A DNA stretch of 64,000 nt from Clostridia bacterium (GCA_017411805.1 JAFQPI010000024.1:1-64000), one strand, 5' to 3'. Positions 24,951 to 34,287 are shown, counted from the first letter of the stretch. A program made the numbers and translations. Notes: a model not told the origin generated them from the sequence alone.

Positions 24951-26174
24951 TTATTCTCCGTAAACTATAAGAAGCGTGATTCCGTTTTTATCGAAGTACA
25001 CGGTCTGACAGCCGCCCAAAACACCTTTGGTATAAAAAACAACTTTCCAGATCTCTTCCGAATAATCAAAGGACACATCGGCTGCGTTATACTGCACCGT
25101 GCATTCATTCTTTGCTCTGCTGACAGCATCAGAAGCAGTATTGATCTCAACCTCGGTCGTGTTCCCAAATCCGCTTGATTTTACTCCGGGATCGTTTTCC
25201 TTGTACATCTCGGATTCTTTTGCATACGAAAAGGCGGGAATCGCATCTTTCGGTATGATAAACTTAAAGAAATCCTCATAATCGGTGATCGAGTACTCGG
25301 AAACATCGGGAATACAGCCGCGCGAATCGGATTTTACTCTCAGCACTATGAGATACTCTCCCTCGGGAAGTTCGGAGAGCTCTGATATACTTTTCTTTTC
25401 CTCGATAGCGTTATAATCAAGATCATATACCGTCACACCTACGAGCGAAGAATTCACCGGCAGGAGTGCTTCAAGCTTTCCGTCAAGGACCAAGACAGGG
25501 AAAGTTGATTGATCGGTCTTGTCATTTCCAAAAATCATGCCTATACCCGCACCGCATCCCTCTGCAATGCTGTCTCCGTCGTAGACAGTTGAACTCAGGA
25601 AGCACCTTACCGGATTGATCTTACCGCTTCCCGAGCTCACCGTGATCGGGCTGTAATCGTATTCATCGCTTGAATTCTGCGAGGTTGATTCGGCGATCCT
25701 TAAAACACCGAGAAATTCCTTGCTGTCTCTGCCAAAGGAAAGAGTTATGCTGTAATCGGCACACACAGCGTCATCCGGGATCTTAAAGCTATAGGTTCTG
25801 CTTCCGCTTTCACCGTTCTTTATCGTCATTTTAACGAAATCGTCGGTTACCGCAACGGGATCATGATCGATGACTCCGCCCTTTTCGTCGCCTATCTGTA
25901 TCCAATACAGGCTGATCGAAGGGAAAAATTCCGTCGAGGATCCTGTATAAATATAGTCCTCGCCCGAAGAATTGGTGACCGTTGCCTTTATCTTTATAGT
26001 CTCGCCGCGAGTATATTCCGTTCTATCCAATTCATACGAAAAGCTGAAATCCCGCTCATAAGCAACGTCACCGGGCTCCGTGGTATCGGCAGGCGGTTTG
26101 TTTCCTATGCCGACGCATGATGAAAACGCACCGAGGATCATGATCAATACAAGTATAATTGATAGTTTTTTCAT
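24951..26174 (-). CDS. Lipoprotein of unknown function
   Basis: A 407-residue protein with a signal peptide and a lipobox-like segment FSSC (Cys20). Residues about 40-150 look like an immunoglobulin/Intracellular-proteinase-inhibitor-like beta domain: ELDRTEYTRGETIKIKATV and YSFKIPDDA. The rest is beta-rich without a recognised family. The C-terminal 70 residues (DAVSRAKNECTV...VVFYTK...GGCQTVYFDKNGITLLIVYGE) resemble peptide-like domains of predicted surface lipoproteins. It probably acts on the outer face of the membrane. Expression is monocistronic. Confidence 0.65.
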   Translation of the reverse strand: MKKLSIILVLIMILGAFSSCVGIGNKPPADTTEPGDVAYERDFSFSYELDRTEYTRGETIKIKATVTNSSGEDYIYTGSSTEFFPSISLYWIQIGDEKGGVIDHDPVAVTDDFVKMTIKNGESGSRTYSFKIPDDAVCADYSITLSFGRDSKEFLGVLRIAESTSQNSSDEYDYSPITVSSGSGKINPVRCFLSSTVYDGDSIAEGCGAGIGMIFGNDKTDQSTFPVLVLDGKLEALLPVNSSLVGVTVYDLDYNAIEEKKSISELSELPEGEYLIVLRVKSDSRGCIPDVSEYSITDYEDFFKFIIPKDAIPAFSYAKESEMYKENDPGVKSSGFGNTTEVEINTASDAVSRAKNECTVQYNAADVSFDYSEEIWKVVFYTKGVLGGCQTVYFDKNGITLLIVYGE

Positions 26175-26257
26175 GGCGTTTTACTCCTTTCATACTTTAA
26201 GACGGAAAAACGACGTAAAAGTTTCGCGGAAACTGCAAAATTTACAATTATATTCTA

Positions 26258-26286
26258 CTATTTTTTTATGTATTGTCAATCGGAAG
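26258..26286 (-). promoter_or_regulatory. Probable promoter of the lipoprotein gene
   Basis: On the minus strand TTGACA followed after 16 bases by TAGAAT. A TATAAT overlaps the end of that box, but at 21 bases it is too far from the -35. Confidence 0.5.
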
Positions 26287-26340
26287 ACGTGGTATTATTG
26301 TATTTTGCCCGTTCTTACTTTACTTTTATTTTCATTTCCC

Positions 26341-26369
26341 TTGCATTTTCCTTAAATTTATAGTATAAT
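26341..26369 (+). promoter_or_regulatory. Promoter of the GH78-like gene
   Basis: TTGCAT, 17 bases, TATAAT, with the ATG at 26402 and an AAGGAGAAAG site before it. Confidence 0.8.
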
Positions 26370-26401
26370 AATTGTAACTATAAATCCGCAAGGAGAAAGT
26401 C

Positions 26402-28894
26402 ATGAAAAAGGCAAGATTTATAACCCATCCTTCGCTCGTGGGCAACCCCGTCGAGCATCCTTGGAAAAATATGAAATTCAATAGCTACGAGCGCGAGCTT
26501 GAGCCGGGTAAGGGTCTCCTTAACCTGCTTTGCGAGTTTGCTCCCGAGCCCGGACGTGCGGTCGAAAAGGTCACCCTCCGCGCAACCGCCCTCGGTATCT
26601 TCGACGTTTTCGTCAACGGTGCGCGCGTAGGTCACGAGATCGACGGCATTCCCACCGCCGACGAATACAAGCCCGGCTGGACCGATTACCGCAGCCGCGT
26701 ATTCGAGTACGAATACGATATCACTTCTCTCTGCAAGGACAGAAACCGCATCGTAGCCGAGGTCTCACCGGGCTGGTGGACGGGTCGTATCTCCTTCGGA
26801 TTCTACGGCTTCAAACCCATGGCATTCGCGGGCGAGATCGAGATCGAATACTCGGACGGCGAGAGCGAGATCATCGCGTCGGGTGAGAGCTGGAAGGCTG
26901 CCATCTGCGGTCCCGTTATGTTTGCCGACATCTGGGACGGCGAATACTACGACGCAACAGTTCCGGAGCCCTCTATCGCTCCCGAGGCGCATGAATGGGT
27001 GAACGCCGAGCTCTTCACCGATTACACCTGCGAGATCGTTCCTCTTGTCGGTCCCGCTATCAGACCGCGTCACGAGCTTCTTCTCCGCCCGATCTCCGCT
27101 GTCTGCCACAATGGTACGGTCCACGACGGCTCCGAGTACGGAGAGATCAACGTAATCTCGAAGAACGTAGGCGACTGGTGCGAGCAGACAAGACTTGAAT
27201 ACGGCGAGGCTCTGATCCTTGATATGGGTCAGAACATGGTCGGCCGTCCGATACTGATGTTCAAGGCTCCGCGCGGAACGAAGATCAAGATCTACTTTGC
27301 CGAAATGCTCAACGACAGCGGCGATCCCGCGCGCGGAAACGACGGGCCTAAGGGAAGTATGTACATCAAGAACTACCGCTCGGCTATGGCGCGTCTCGTA
27401 TACGTTGCTTCGGGCAACGGCATCGAAACCTATTTCCCTACCCATTCCTTCTTCGGCTTCCGCTATCTTGAGATCCGCGCTGACGGTGATATCGACGTTC
27501 TTTCGGTTGCCGGTGAGGTCATCTGCTCGGATTTCATCGAAACAGGCGATTTTTCCTGCGACAATCCCGAGGTCAACCGCCTCTATTCAAATATCGTTTG
27601 GGGCATGAGAGGAAATTATTTCTCCGCGCCTACCGACTGTCCTCAGCGCGACGAACGACTCGGTTGGACGGGAGACACGCAGATCTTTGCCGGTGCTGCG
27701 GCATATCTCGCGGACATCCGTCCCTTCATGCACAAGTGGCTCGGCGACGCGCGCGACTCACAAGAGGGCTTTGACGGTGCGTACTGCGACGTTATCCCTC
27801 GCGTATTCAAGGGCAACAACGGCAACGCCGCATGGGGCGACGCCGGCTTGATCGTCCCGAACAAGCTCTATGAAATGTATAACGACAAAGCGATCCTCGA
27901 GGAGCATTTTGACTCGATGGAATACTATATGCAGTATCTCGATCAGTACGGTCTTGAGGGTCCCAACACCGCATACGGCGACTGGCTCAACTACGACGTC
28001 ACCGATAAGCGTTACATCGCGGTATCCTATTACGCATACGACGCTTCTCTTATGAAGAAATTCTGCGATATCCTCGGCAAGACCGAGCGTGCCGCTCATT
28101 ACGCTGAGCTGCGCGAACGCATCGTCTCTCATTGGAGATGCAGATATATAGAGGACGGCGATCTGACAGTCAAGACTCAGACCGCGTATCTCCTCGCTCT
28201 CGCCTTTGATCTCGTTCCCGACGAGGACCGTGATTCATATATCAAGAAGCTTGAGAAGAAGATCATCGACAATGACTACACCCTCTCTACGGGATTCGTC
28301 GGCACGGGCATCCTCAATCAGACGCTTGAGCGTCTCGGTCTGCACTCGCTCTGCTATTCGCTCCTTCTTCAGACACGCGACCCAAGCTGGCTCTACTCGG
28401 TCCGCCAGGGCGCAACTACCGTTTGGGAAAGATGGAATTCCTACACGCTCGAGCGCGGATTCGGCGACGTCGGCATGAACTCCTTCAACCACTACGCTTA
28501 CGGCGCAGTTGCGGAATGGCTCTATTCGGGCATGTGCGGAATCAAGCCCGATCCCGAGGTTCCCGGCTTTGAGCATTTCTTCCTCTCTCCCACGCCCGAT
28601 ATGAGACGTGACGACGAGCTTCCCGAAGGTCAGAAGCGCATCACGACAGCACGCGCATCCTACGACTCTGTTGCGGGTCGCATAGAAAGCGCATGGGTCT
28701 CCGTAGGAGACAAATTCGAATACAGCTTCATCATCCCCGAGGAAAGCGCCGCTACCGTATCCCTCATATCCGAAAATGACAGCCTGAAGATCAACGGAAT
28801 TGAATTCGGACTCGAAGAGATCAATGGAAGACGAATCGGAGACCGTATTCTCTTCCCGCTTTCCGAGGGTGCTTATACCGTTGTTATCGGTTGA
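26402..28894 (+). CDS. Alpha-L-rhamnosidase-like glycoside hydrolase (GH78)
   Basis: An 830-residue enzyme of GH78 layout. An N-terminal beta-sandwich (about 45-180) contains YKPGWTDYR and SPGWWTGRISF, followed by the second sandwich with GQNMVGRP. The alpha/alpha barrel (about 390-740) has the family hallmark APTDCPQRDERLGWTGD (about 408-424) with the catalytic general-acid Glu. A C-terminal beta domain follows. No signal peptide is visible, so it is probably cytoplasmic and would act on imported rhamnosyl oligosaccharides or glycosides. It is a single-gene unit, and no transporter or regulator lies next to it. Substrate cannot be told from sequence. Confidence 0.88.
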   Translation: MKKARFITHPSLVGNPVEHPWKNMKFNSYERELEPGKGLLNLLCEFAPEPGRAVEKVTLRATALGIFDVFVNGARVGHEIDGIPTADEYKPGWTDYRSRVFEYEYDITSLCKDRNRIVAEVSPGWWTGRISFGFYGFKPMAFAGEIEIEYSDGESEIIASGESWKAAICGPVMFADIWDGEYYDATVPEPSIAPEAHEWVNAELFTDYTCEIVPLVGPAIRPRHELLLRPISAVCHNGTVHDGSEYGEINVISKNVGDWCEQTRLEYGEALILDMGQNMVGRPILMFKAPRGTKIKIYFAEMLNDSGDPARGNDGPKGSMYIKNYRSAMARLVYVASGNGIETYFPTHSFFGFRYLEIRADGDIDVLSVAGEVICSDFIETGDFSCDNPEVNRLYSNIVWGMRGNYFSAPTDCPQRDERLGWTGDTQIFAGAAAYLADIRPFMHKWLGDARDSQEGFDGAYCDVIPRVFKGNNGNAAWGDAGLIVPNKLYEMYNDKAILEEHFDSMEYYMQYLDQYGLEGPNTAYGDWLNYDVTDKRYIAVSYYAYDASLMKKFCDILGKTERAAHYAELRERIVSHWRCRYIEDGDLTVKTQTAYLLALAFDLVPDEDRDSYIKKLEKKIIDNDYTLSTGFVGTGILNQTLERLGLHSLCYSLLLQTRDPSWLYSVRQGATTVWERWNSYTLERGFGDVGMNSFNHYAYGAVAEWLYSGMCGIKPDPEVPGFEHFFLSPTPDMRRDDELPEGQKRITTARASYDSVAGRIESAWVSVGDKFEYSFIIPEESAATVSLISENDSLKINGIEFGLEEINGRRIGDRILFPLSEGAYTVVIG

Positions 28895-28951
28895 TTTTTG
28901 AAAAAAACTTGTGAATTTTACAAATTATCACGAGAAATTCATAATTTCATC

Positions 28952-28980
28952 TTGACATATTCCCTTTTCCGTATTATAAT
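28952..28980 (+). promoter_or_regulatory. Consensus promoter of DUF177-rpmF
   Basis: TTGACA, 17 bases, TATAAT, a perfect sigma-A promoter, 44 bases before the DUF177 start. Confidence 0.92.
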
Positions 28981-29024
28981 ATGTATTGTCGCTTTTTATG
29001 CCGTTTCATGGGAGGATTACGCAA

Positions 29025-29540
29025 ATGCTTATAGATCTGTCTGCAATACTGCGCGGTGAAATCCGTGAGCTGGAGATAGACGGCGAGATCTTCCCCGATG
29101 CCGCACCCTTTGGAATCGAATATCTCCCCGGTGCCCGTATTTCGGGTATCGTAAGCGGAAGCGCAGGCCTCGTAACTCTGGTCTCGCGCGTTACCGTTCC
29201 TTACCGCGGAGAATGTGCACGTTGCCTTGACCCTGTCGAAGCAGTGCTTGAATTCGATTTTGACCGCACTATCGTAACCGAGGGAACAGTCTCGGACGAG
29301 GTGCTTGAAGAAAAGGCGGACGAATACCTCGTAGTTAAAAGAGGAATTCTTGAGCCCGACGACGCGATCATCGAGTCGATTTACCTTGAGCTACCGTCAA
29401 GGCTTCTCTGCTCTCCCGATTGCCGCGGACTCTGCCCGAAGTGCGGAAAAAAAATGACCGGCGATGAATGCGGATGCGCTCCGCGTGAGATCGACCCCAG
29501 ATGGAACAAGCTCAAAGAGCTCCTTGAGGACGACGAATAA
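29025..29540 (+). CDS. DUF177 / YceD-family protein
   Basis: A 171-residue protein. The ATG at 29025 follows GGAGG by 9 bases. DUF177 proteins usually precede rpmF and are linked to 23S rRNA or 50S assembly; the molecular role is still unclear. Cysteines are C-x2-C in ECARCLDPVE (about 63-66) and a cluster CSPDCRGLCPKCGKKM...ECGC near 125-145 that looks like a zinc-binding knuckle. The order DUF177-rpmF is a conserved pair across bacteria and confirms the call. Confidence 0.9.
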   Translation: MLIDLSAILRGEIRELEIDGEIFPDAAPFGIEYLPGARISGIVSGSAGLVTLVSRVTVPYRGECARCLDPVEAVLEFDFDRTIVTEGTVSDEVLEEKADEYLVVKRGILEPDDAIIESIYLELPSRLLCSPDCRGLCPKCGKKMTGDECGCAPREIDPRWNKLKELLEDDE

Positions 29541-29591
29541 AAGCGCAGAATTTCGTAAATCTTTTATGTAAAAATATAGGAGGTGTAGGTT

Positions 29592-29774
29592 ATGGCAGTA
29601 CCGAAGAGAAAAACATCCAAAGCTCGCAGAGACAAGAGACGCGCTAACTGGAAGCTTGTAACTCCCGGTCTTGTAAAGTGCCCCAACTGTGAAGCACTTA
29701 TCAAGGCTCATCACGTTTGCCCCGAATGCGGCATGTATGACGGCAAGGAAGTTATCGCTAAGAAGGAAGCATAA
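29592..29774 (+). CDS. rpmF: 50S ribosomal protein L32
   Basis: A 60-residue ribosomal protein. It starts MAVPKRKTSKARRDKRRA, basic as usual, and carries the zinc ribbon C-x2-C (VKCPNCEA) and C-x2-C (VCPECGMY) of the Cys4 form of L32. GGAGGTG precedes the ATG. It is placed 51 bases after DUF177. The Cys4 form is the zinc-dependent version; many bacteria also keep a Cys-free copy. Confidence 0.98.
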   Translation: MAVPKRKTSKARRDKRRANWKLVTPGLVKCPNCEALIKAHHVCPECGMYDGKEVIAKKEA

Positions 29775-29791
29775 GGCTTACCCGAGAAAAC

Positions 29792-29828
29792 ATCGCACCA
29801 GCGGCGAAGCCGAGGGTGCGATATTTTC
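29792..29828 (+). terminator. Terminator of rpmF operon
   Basis: ATCGCACC and GGTGCGAT form an 8-bp stem with a 15-base loop, followed by ATTTTCAT. Confidence 0.75.
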
Positions 29829-29851
29829 ATCAATAATTGGAGAATAATTAA

Positions 29852-31063
29852 ATGAAAAAGAAATTGATCTGCCTTACGGCAATACTTATTTTTTCGAGCA
29901 TGCTGCTCTGCTCGTGTATTACGGACATGTTCGGTGAGTTCGGCGTAACGATGACTCCCGATTCAACAAAGTATCCCGGTGCAAGCAGCTCAGCCGAGGA
30001 TACCTCTTCCAATAAGGGAGACGCCCCCGCATACGGCTCAAAGCCGAGCTATTCCGGACTCAAGCTTTCGGATCACATTGAAGTCGATTACAAGAATATA
30101 ACACTCACAGTCGACTCCCTCCCCCCCGAGATCACGGACAAGGTGATCGATGCCAATATTACTTCTCTTATCGACTATTACGTTACAAATTACAAATTCG
30201 AATGCCCCTACACCCTCGTTAAGGAAGGCACCGTTGAGGAATGGGACTACGTTGAGATCGGATTTGTCGGTAAGATCAACGGAGAGGTCTTCCAGGGCGG
30301 ATCTTCCACCACAAACGTAGGAATGATCGTCAACGATCATGACAGCGGATACATCCCCGGATTTGCATCGGGTATCATCGGCGCGACCGTCGGAGAGATG
30401 GTGGAGGTACCCGTTACCTTCCCGGAAAACTACAACGAAGCTCTCGCCGGCAAGGAAGCAGTATTTGAGATCACGGTATACGGCAAGAGAGTTTTTGATA
30501 TTCAGGATTCTCACATCAATTCCCTGACAGACGGAGATTACAAGACTCTCGCTGAATTCAGGGATTACTACAAGAATTATCTCTCTCAGCTTTATGAATC
30601 AGATCTTCTGAATCAGGTCAGCAGCCAGATCCTTGAGGCGCTCAAGGAAAAGGCAAACGTCTATTCCTATCCGAGTGAGCAGTATCTCTACTACTATAAT
30701 TCAAACGTAAGCTATATGACCCTTATGGCGGAAAAGCTCGGCATGTCCTACGAGGAATATATGCTATCGCAGGGCGAGACCGATGACGTCCTCCGCAAAA
30801 AGGCTGAAGATACAGTACGCGACGATATGATAATCTATTACGTTCTTGAAGCCGAAAACAAGACTTATACGGATGATGAATACAATGCCGCTCTCGACGA
30901 TTACGTAGAGTATTATAACAACAGAGGCTACAATTACGACCGCAAGACCATCGAGGCTATGTTCGAAATGAACTATTACCCCGGATACCTCCGCTATCAG
31001 TTCAACCTTGAGAGAGTTATCTCGATAGTATTTGAATCGGCGAATATCGTTGAAAAAGAATAA
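29852..31063 (+). CDS. Trigger-factor-like lipoprotein chaperone / peptidyl-prolyl isomerase
   Basis: A 403-residue lipoprotein with lipobox LCSC (Cys22). After a Ser/Pro linker, residues about 70-205 resemble the FKBP-type PPIase domain of trigger factor: YVEIGFVGKINGEVFQGG, GYIPGFASGIIGATVGE and V.VTFPENYNEALAGKEAVFEITV, a very typical FKBP/TF core. Residues 215-400 resemble the trigger-factor C-terminal helical arms (LQSQILEALKE..., YEEYMLSQG...). The trigger factor ribosome-binding N-terminus is replaced by a lipid anchor. This suggests an extracytoplasmic foldase of PrsA type, helping secreted proteins fold. GGAG lies before the ATG. Confidence 0.8.
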   Translation: MKKKLICLTAILIFSSMLLCSCITDMFGEFGVTMTPDSTKYPGASSSAEDTSSNKGDAPAYGSKPSYSGLKLSDHIEVDYKNITLTVDSLPPEITDKVIDANITSLIDYYVTNYKFECPYTLVKEGTVEEWDYVEIGFVGKINGEVFQGGSSTTNVGMIVNDHDSGYIPGFASGIIGATVGEMVEVPVTFPENYNEALAGKEAVFEITVYGKRVFDIQDSHINSLTDGDYKTLAEFRDYYKNYLSQLYESDLLNQVSSQILEALKEKANVYSYPSEQYLYYYNSNVSYMTLMAEKLGMSYEEYMLSQGETDDVLRKKAEDTVRDDMIIYYVLEAENKTYTDDEYNAALDDYVEYYNNRGYNYDRKTIEAMFEMNYYPGYLRYQFNLERVISIVFESANIVEKE

Positions 31064-31071
31064 AATGTAAA

Positions 31072-31105
31072 AGAACTCCGCGTGCCGTGGCACGCGGAGT
31101 TCTTT
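31072..31105. terminator. Bidirectional terminator
   Basis: AGAACTCCGCGTGCC and GGCACGCGGAGTTCT form a 15-bp stem separated by GT, followed by TTTG on the plus strand, between two convergent genes. Confidence 0.9.
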
Positions 31106-31118
31106 TGTATTTATTCAG

Positions 31119-32741
31119 TTACCATCCGATACCGCTTGACGAACCGCCAAAATCAATACCGGGTTCTGCGGTTCCCCAAAATGCCGCAATTTCCTCGATC
31201 GCGATCTTGATATCCTCAAAGTCGTCCTCGTTAAGATCAAAGGCAGACTTTACATCGCCCTTTTTGATAGGCTTGGGCTTGTCGCTTTCGCAGATGATCA
31301 ACTTGAGTTCAAAGTCAAGGTCGATACTCTCAGCCTCGCCGAGAAGCTCATTGATCATCGAGGTCTTCTCGCCCGAACCGTCGGTATAAACGATATCCTT
31401 GAAATCAAGAGTATGGGTCTTTCCCTTGTTGGTATAATCTCCGACGATGGCATAGCTTTCGCCTTCTGCTTCCATACCGAACTCAAATTCCTCGCCTGCC
31501 TTGTCGATCTCGGCGTAAAGTACTGCAAGCTCCTCTTCGCCTTCCTTGACGGAGAACTGAGCCTTATATGCCTTCTTATCGTTCTGCTTTACCTTGAATT
31601 CAACAACGTACTCTTCCGCAACGGTGACAGTGATCCTTTCACTGCTCTTGACACCGCCCTTACCGATCTGAACGTCAAGAAGCTCCATCTTCTGGTTGCT
31701 GCCGCCACCGTAGGACTCCTTATACTTCATAGAAACGTTCAGAGCCATCAGATCGGAGGAGGACTTCTTGGTTACAAGCTCAACGTAGATCTTGAAAGTA
31801 TCAGCTTCGTCAAGCGAATCCTCCGCCTCGTCAAGCAAATCGCCCAATTCGTCTATAGCAGTCTCGTATTCGTCGATAATAACGTCAACAAGATCCTCAC
31901 TGTCATCCTCGCCGAGCTCGGTCTGGAGGAAGCCCTCATAAGAGGTTCCTTCAACGTATTCGTCGATAAGATTACCGTACTTCTTGATCAGCTTGGGGAT
32001 CTTTTTATCCTTTTCAAGCTCCTCATGGAGATCTACCATTACGTTATAGAGACACTCAACGTCGATCTCAACGGTAATCACTCTTGCGTTCACGTCATCG
32101 CCGTGGATCTCGACAGTTTCATTTTCCTTCTTGATCTCGGCATGATCTCCGATAGAATCCATGATCAACTTTACGTACGAGTTAAGTAATTCCTCTACGT
32201 CGGCAACGAGCTTCTTGTCCTGCGCGTCGTCATAGAGATTGCAAAGGATCTTGATCGCGTCGGAGATCTCCTCGTCAAGCTCGTAGTCGCTTCCCGAATC
32301 ATATGCAAAGATGGAGGAATCGAAGGACTTGGAAGTATCGCCTCTTACAATACCAACAGCCTCGCCATAAATATCGGGGATAGAAACGTACATATAATCC
32401 TCGCCGGCGTAAAGGCTGCCGTCGATCGAAAAGTCATTTGCCGAAAGCTTCAGCTTTTCAATGTAAGTCTCGTTATTTTTGAGTCCGAAATATTCCTTAT
32501 ATTCAAGGGAAACCTCGTTTCCGCCGCCCGAAAGCGACATGATGATCTCCGCGGATCCGCTTTCAAGAAGCTTTGAAACGACTTCGAACTCCTCGCGTTC
32601 AAAAACATCGGTCAGAAGTCCCTGTACGGAGGTCTGCATAACGACCTCGGGACGGTTCATATAGATACCGACGCCAACGCCAACGGCAACCGCAATGATC
32701 GCAACTGCCAAAACAATAGCCATCAAGTTTTTCTTGCTCAT
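31119..32741 (-). CDS. Membrane-anchored, acidic protein of unknown function
   Basis: A 540-residue protein. The start is the ATG at 32741, behind AAGGAG; upstream codons lack a site. Residues about 6-28 (an Ala/Val-rich stretch after MSKKN) are an uncleaved signal anchor. The rest is outside the cell, strongly acidic, and built of alternating beta segments and charged helices (for example a Glu/Asp-rich helix around residues 285-335). No catalytic motif or family is recognised. It ends in a Ser/Gly-rich tail. It has its own consensus promoter. It could be a surface sensor or structural protein; I have no evidence for a specific function. Confidence 0.6.
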   Translation of the reverse strand: MSKKNLMAIVLAVAIIAVAVGVGVGIYMNRPEVVMQTSVQGLLTDVFEREEFEVVSKLLESGSAEIIMSLSGGGNEVSLEYKEYFGLKNNETYIEKLKLSANDFSIDGSLYAGEDYMYVSIPDIYGEAVGIVRGDTSKSFDSSIFAYDSGSDYELDEEISDAIKILCNLYDDAQDKKLVADVEELLNSYVKLIMDSIGDHAEIKKENETVEIHGDDVNARVITVEIDVECLYNVMVDLHEELEKDKKIPKLIKKYGNLIDEYVEGTSYEGFLQTELGEDDSEDLVDVIIDEYETAIDELGDLLDEAEDSLDEADTFKIYVELVTKKSSSDLMALNVSMKYKESYGGGSNQKMELLDVQIGKGGVKSSERITVTVAEEYVVEFKVKQNDKKAYKAQFSVKEGEEELAVLYAEIDKAGEEFEFGMEAEGESYAIVGDYTNKGKTHTLDFKDIVYTDGSGEKTSMINELLGEAESIDLDFELKLIICESDKPKPIKKGDVKSAFDLNEDDFEDIKIAIEEIAAFWGTAEPGIDFGGSSSGIGW

Positions 32742-32793
32742 GATTTTTCTCCTTATTATAAAATAATTTTTAATGTCATAAGACAGCAATTAT

Positions 32794-32822
32794 ATTATAG
32801 CATGTAATTTTCACTTTGTCAA
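32794..32822 (-). promoter_or_regulatory. Consensus promoter of the acidic protein gene
   Basis: On the minus strand TTGACA, 17 bases, TATAAT, with an extended TGC. It lies just after the dinB stop. Confidence 0.9.
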
Positions 32823-32841
32823 TAGAATGTATTTACATATT

Positions 32842-34086
32842 TTACAAAGTTCTGAGGGCTATGGGATGAACGGTATGGTCCTCATGCGGGCAGAAGCCCG
32901 AAAGAGTCCTGTCCTCAAGCAAAAGTCCGCGGCGGATGGCAAATTTTCCGAATCTTTGTCGGATGGCATCGGTCGTTTTCTCGAGCACCTCGAGCCGAGC
33001 GCGTCCGACAGTCTCACCGTCAAAGATCGAGATCTGCTCGTCGCTCTCGGGGCAAAGATCGGCACCGCAGACGCCAAGGCTGCGTACGGCTCTGCCATCG
33101 CGCTCCTTTATATAGAGCGTCAGCGCGGCGTTGTATATCTCGCGCTCCGAGAAGGTCGGCTCGACACGGCATTGCTTGGAATACCAGGAAAGATCGCTTC
33201 CGCGCACCGAAATGCGCACCGTCGTGCACTTCTTCCCCTCGGCTCGGAGGCGAACCGCAACGCTCTCGCAAAGCACGGCAAAGACGATCTCAGCTTCACG
33301 GAGAGTTTTGATGTCACGCGGCGTAGTGGTGCTGTTTCCCACACTTTTTACGGGATATAACGCCTCGTTTCGCAATACGGGCGCGCTATCCCTGCCGAGT
33401 GCAAAATTCTTGAGCATCAATCCGTTCTTCCCAAGACAGCGCGAAAGCAGCTCGGGATCGGCATTTGCAAGCTCTCCGATGGTGAAAATTCCAAGCATAT
33501 TGAGCCGCCGCTTGGTCGCTCTGCCGACAAAGAGAAGCTCCTCGGCGGGAAGTGTCCAGACCACGTCACGGTAATTTTCGCGGGATATAAGAGTGGTCGC
33601 GTCGGGCTTTTTGAGGTCGCTTCCAAGCTTGGCAAATATCTTGTTGAAGGAAACGCCGACAGAGACCGTTACGCCGAGCTCGCGCTTGATCCGATCGCGT
33701 ATCTCGTCAGCGATGCTGACACCACCGCCGAAGAGGTATTCGCTGTCGGTGACGTCTATCCAACATTCGTCGATTCCAAAGGATTCGATCATATCGGTAT
33801 ATCGCGAATATATCTCCCTTGCCGCGCGCGAGACCTTGACGTATTCGTCGTAATGCGGAGGAAGGATGACGAGCTTCGGACATTTTCTGCGCGCCTCGAG
33901 AATACTCTCGCCCGTCCTTATTCCGTATGATTTCGCCACGTAATTTTTCGCAAGGATTATGCCATGCCGCGCCTCGGCATCTCCTCCGACGGCAACAGGC
34001 TTACCGATAAGATCCATCCTGTCCCGACATTCGACCGTCGCAAAGAAATTGTTCATATCAATATGGAGAATACATCTGTCCTTCAT
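32842..34086 (-). CDS. dinB: Y-family DNA polymerase IV (translesion)
   Basis: A 414-residue polymerase. The ATG at 34086 follows AAAGGCGG. Active-site carboxylates are Asp10 (HIDMNNFFATVE) and the Asp-Glu pair in ESFGIDECWIDVTDS. The N-terminal palm and fingers include GGDAEARHGIILAKNYVAKSYGI, followed by the helix-hairpin-helix thumb (about 165-225, LPAEELLFVGRATKRRLNMLGI) and the little-finger domain to about 350. The beta-clamp binding motif is likely EQISIFD near 360. The enzyme copies past damaged bases with low fidelity. Two LexA boxes flank its -10 element. Confidence 0.95.
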   Translation of the reverse strand: MKDRCILHIDMNNFFATVECRDRMDLIGKPVAVGGDAEARHGIILAKNYVAKSYGIRTGESILEARRKCPKLVILPPHYDEYVKVSRAAREIYSRYTDMIESFGIDECWIDVTDSEYLFGGGVSIADEIRDRIKRELGVTVSVGVSFNKIFAKLGSDLKKPDATTLISRENYRDVVWTLPAEELLFVGRATKRRLNMLGIFTIGELANADPELLSRCLGKNGLMLKNFALGRDSAPVLRNEALYPVKSVGNSTTTPRDIKTLREAEIVFAVLCESVAVRLRAEGKKCTTVRISVRGSDLSWYSKQCRVEPTFSEREIYNAALTLYIKERDGRAVRSLGVCGADLCPESDEQISIFDGETVGRARLEVLEKTTDAIRQRFGKFAIRRGLLLEDRTLSGFCPHEDHTVHPIALRTL

Positions 34087-34110
34087 TTTATCCGCCTTTC
34101 TCTTACACAA

Positions 34111-34157
34111 GAACATTTGTTCTTTTATATTATAGCAGAACATTTGTTCCGTGTCAA
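34111..34157 (-). promoter_or_regulatory. SOS promoter of dinB with two LexA boxes
   Basis: On the minus strand TTGACA (34152-34157), 17 bases, TATAAT (34129-34134). GAACATTTGTTC occurs twice: at 34138-34149 inside the spacer, and at 34111-34122 just after the -10. Each matches the Firmicutes LexA operator core GAACnnnnGTTC, so LexA would block RNA polymerase at two points. Confidence 0.9.
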
Positions 34158-34221
34158 GAGAAAATCGCAAATCACAGCTGTAATTATTTTGTTAAATTTT
34201 CATCTTTTTTGCTCAAAAGTG

Positions 34222-34250
34222 TTGCACATTTCGCAATTATATTATATAAT
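34222..34250 (+). promoter_or_regulatory. Promoter of the murD-M42-murI operon
   Basis: TTGCAC, 17 bases, TATAAT, 38 bases before the murD ATG. The site AAAGGTG precedes the start. Confidence 0.8.
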
Positions 34251-34287
34251 ATAGTTTGAATGATTTTATTTATATAAAGGTGAATCT

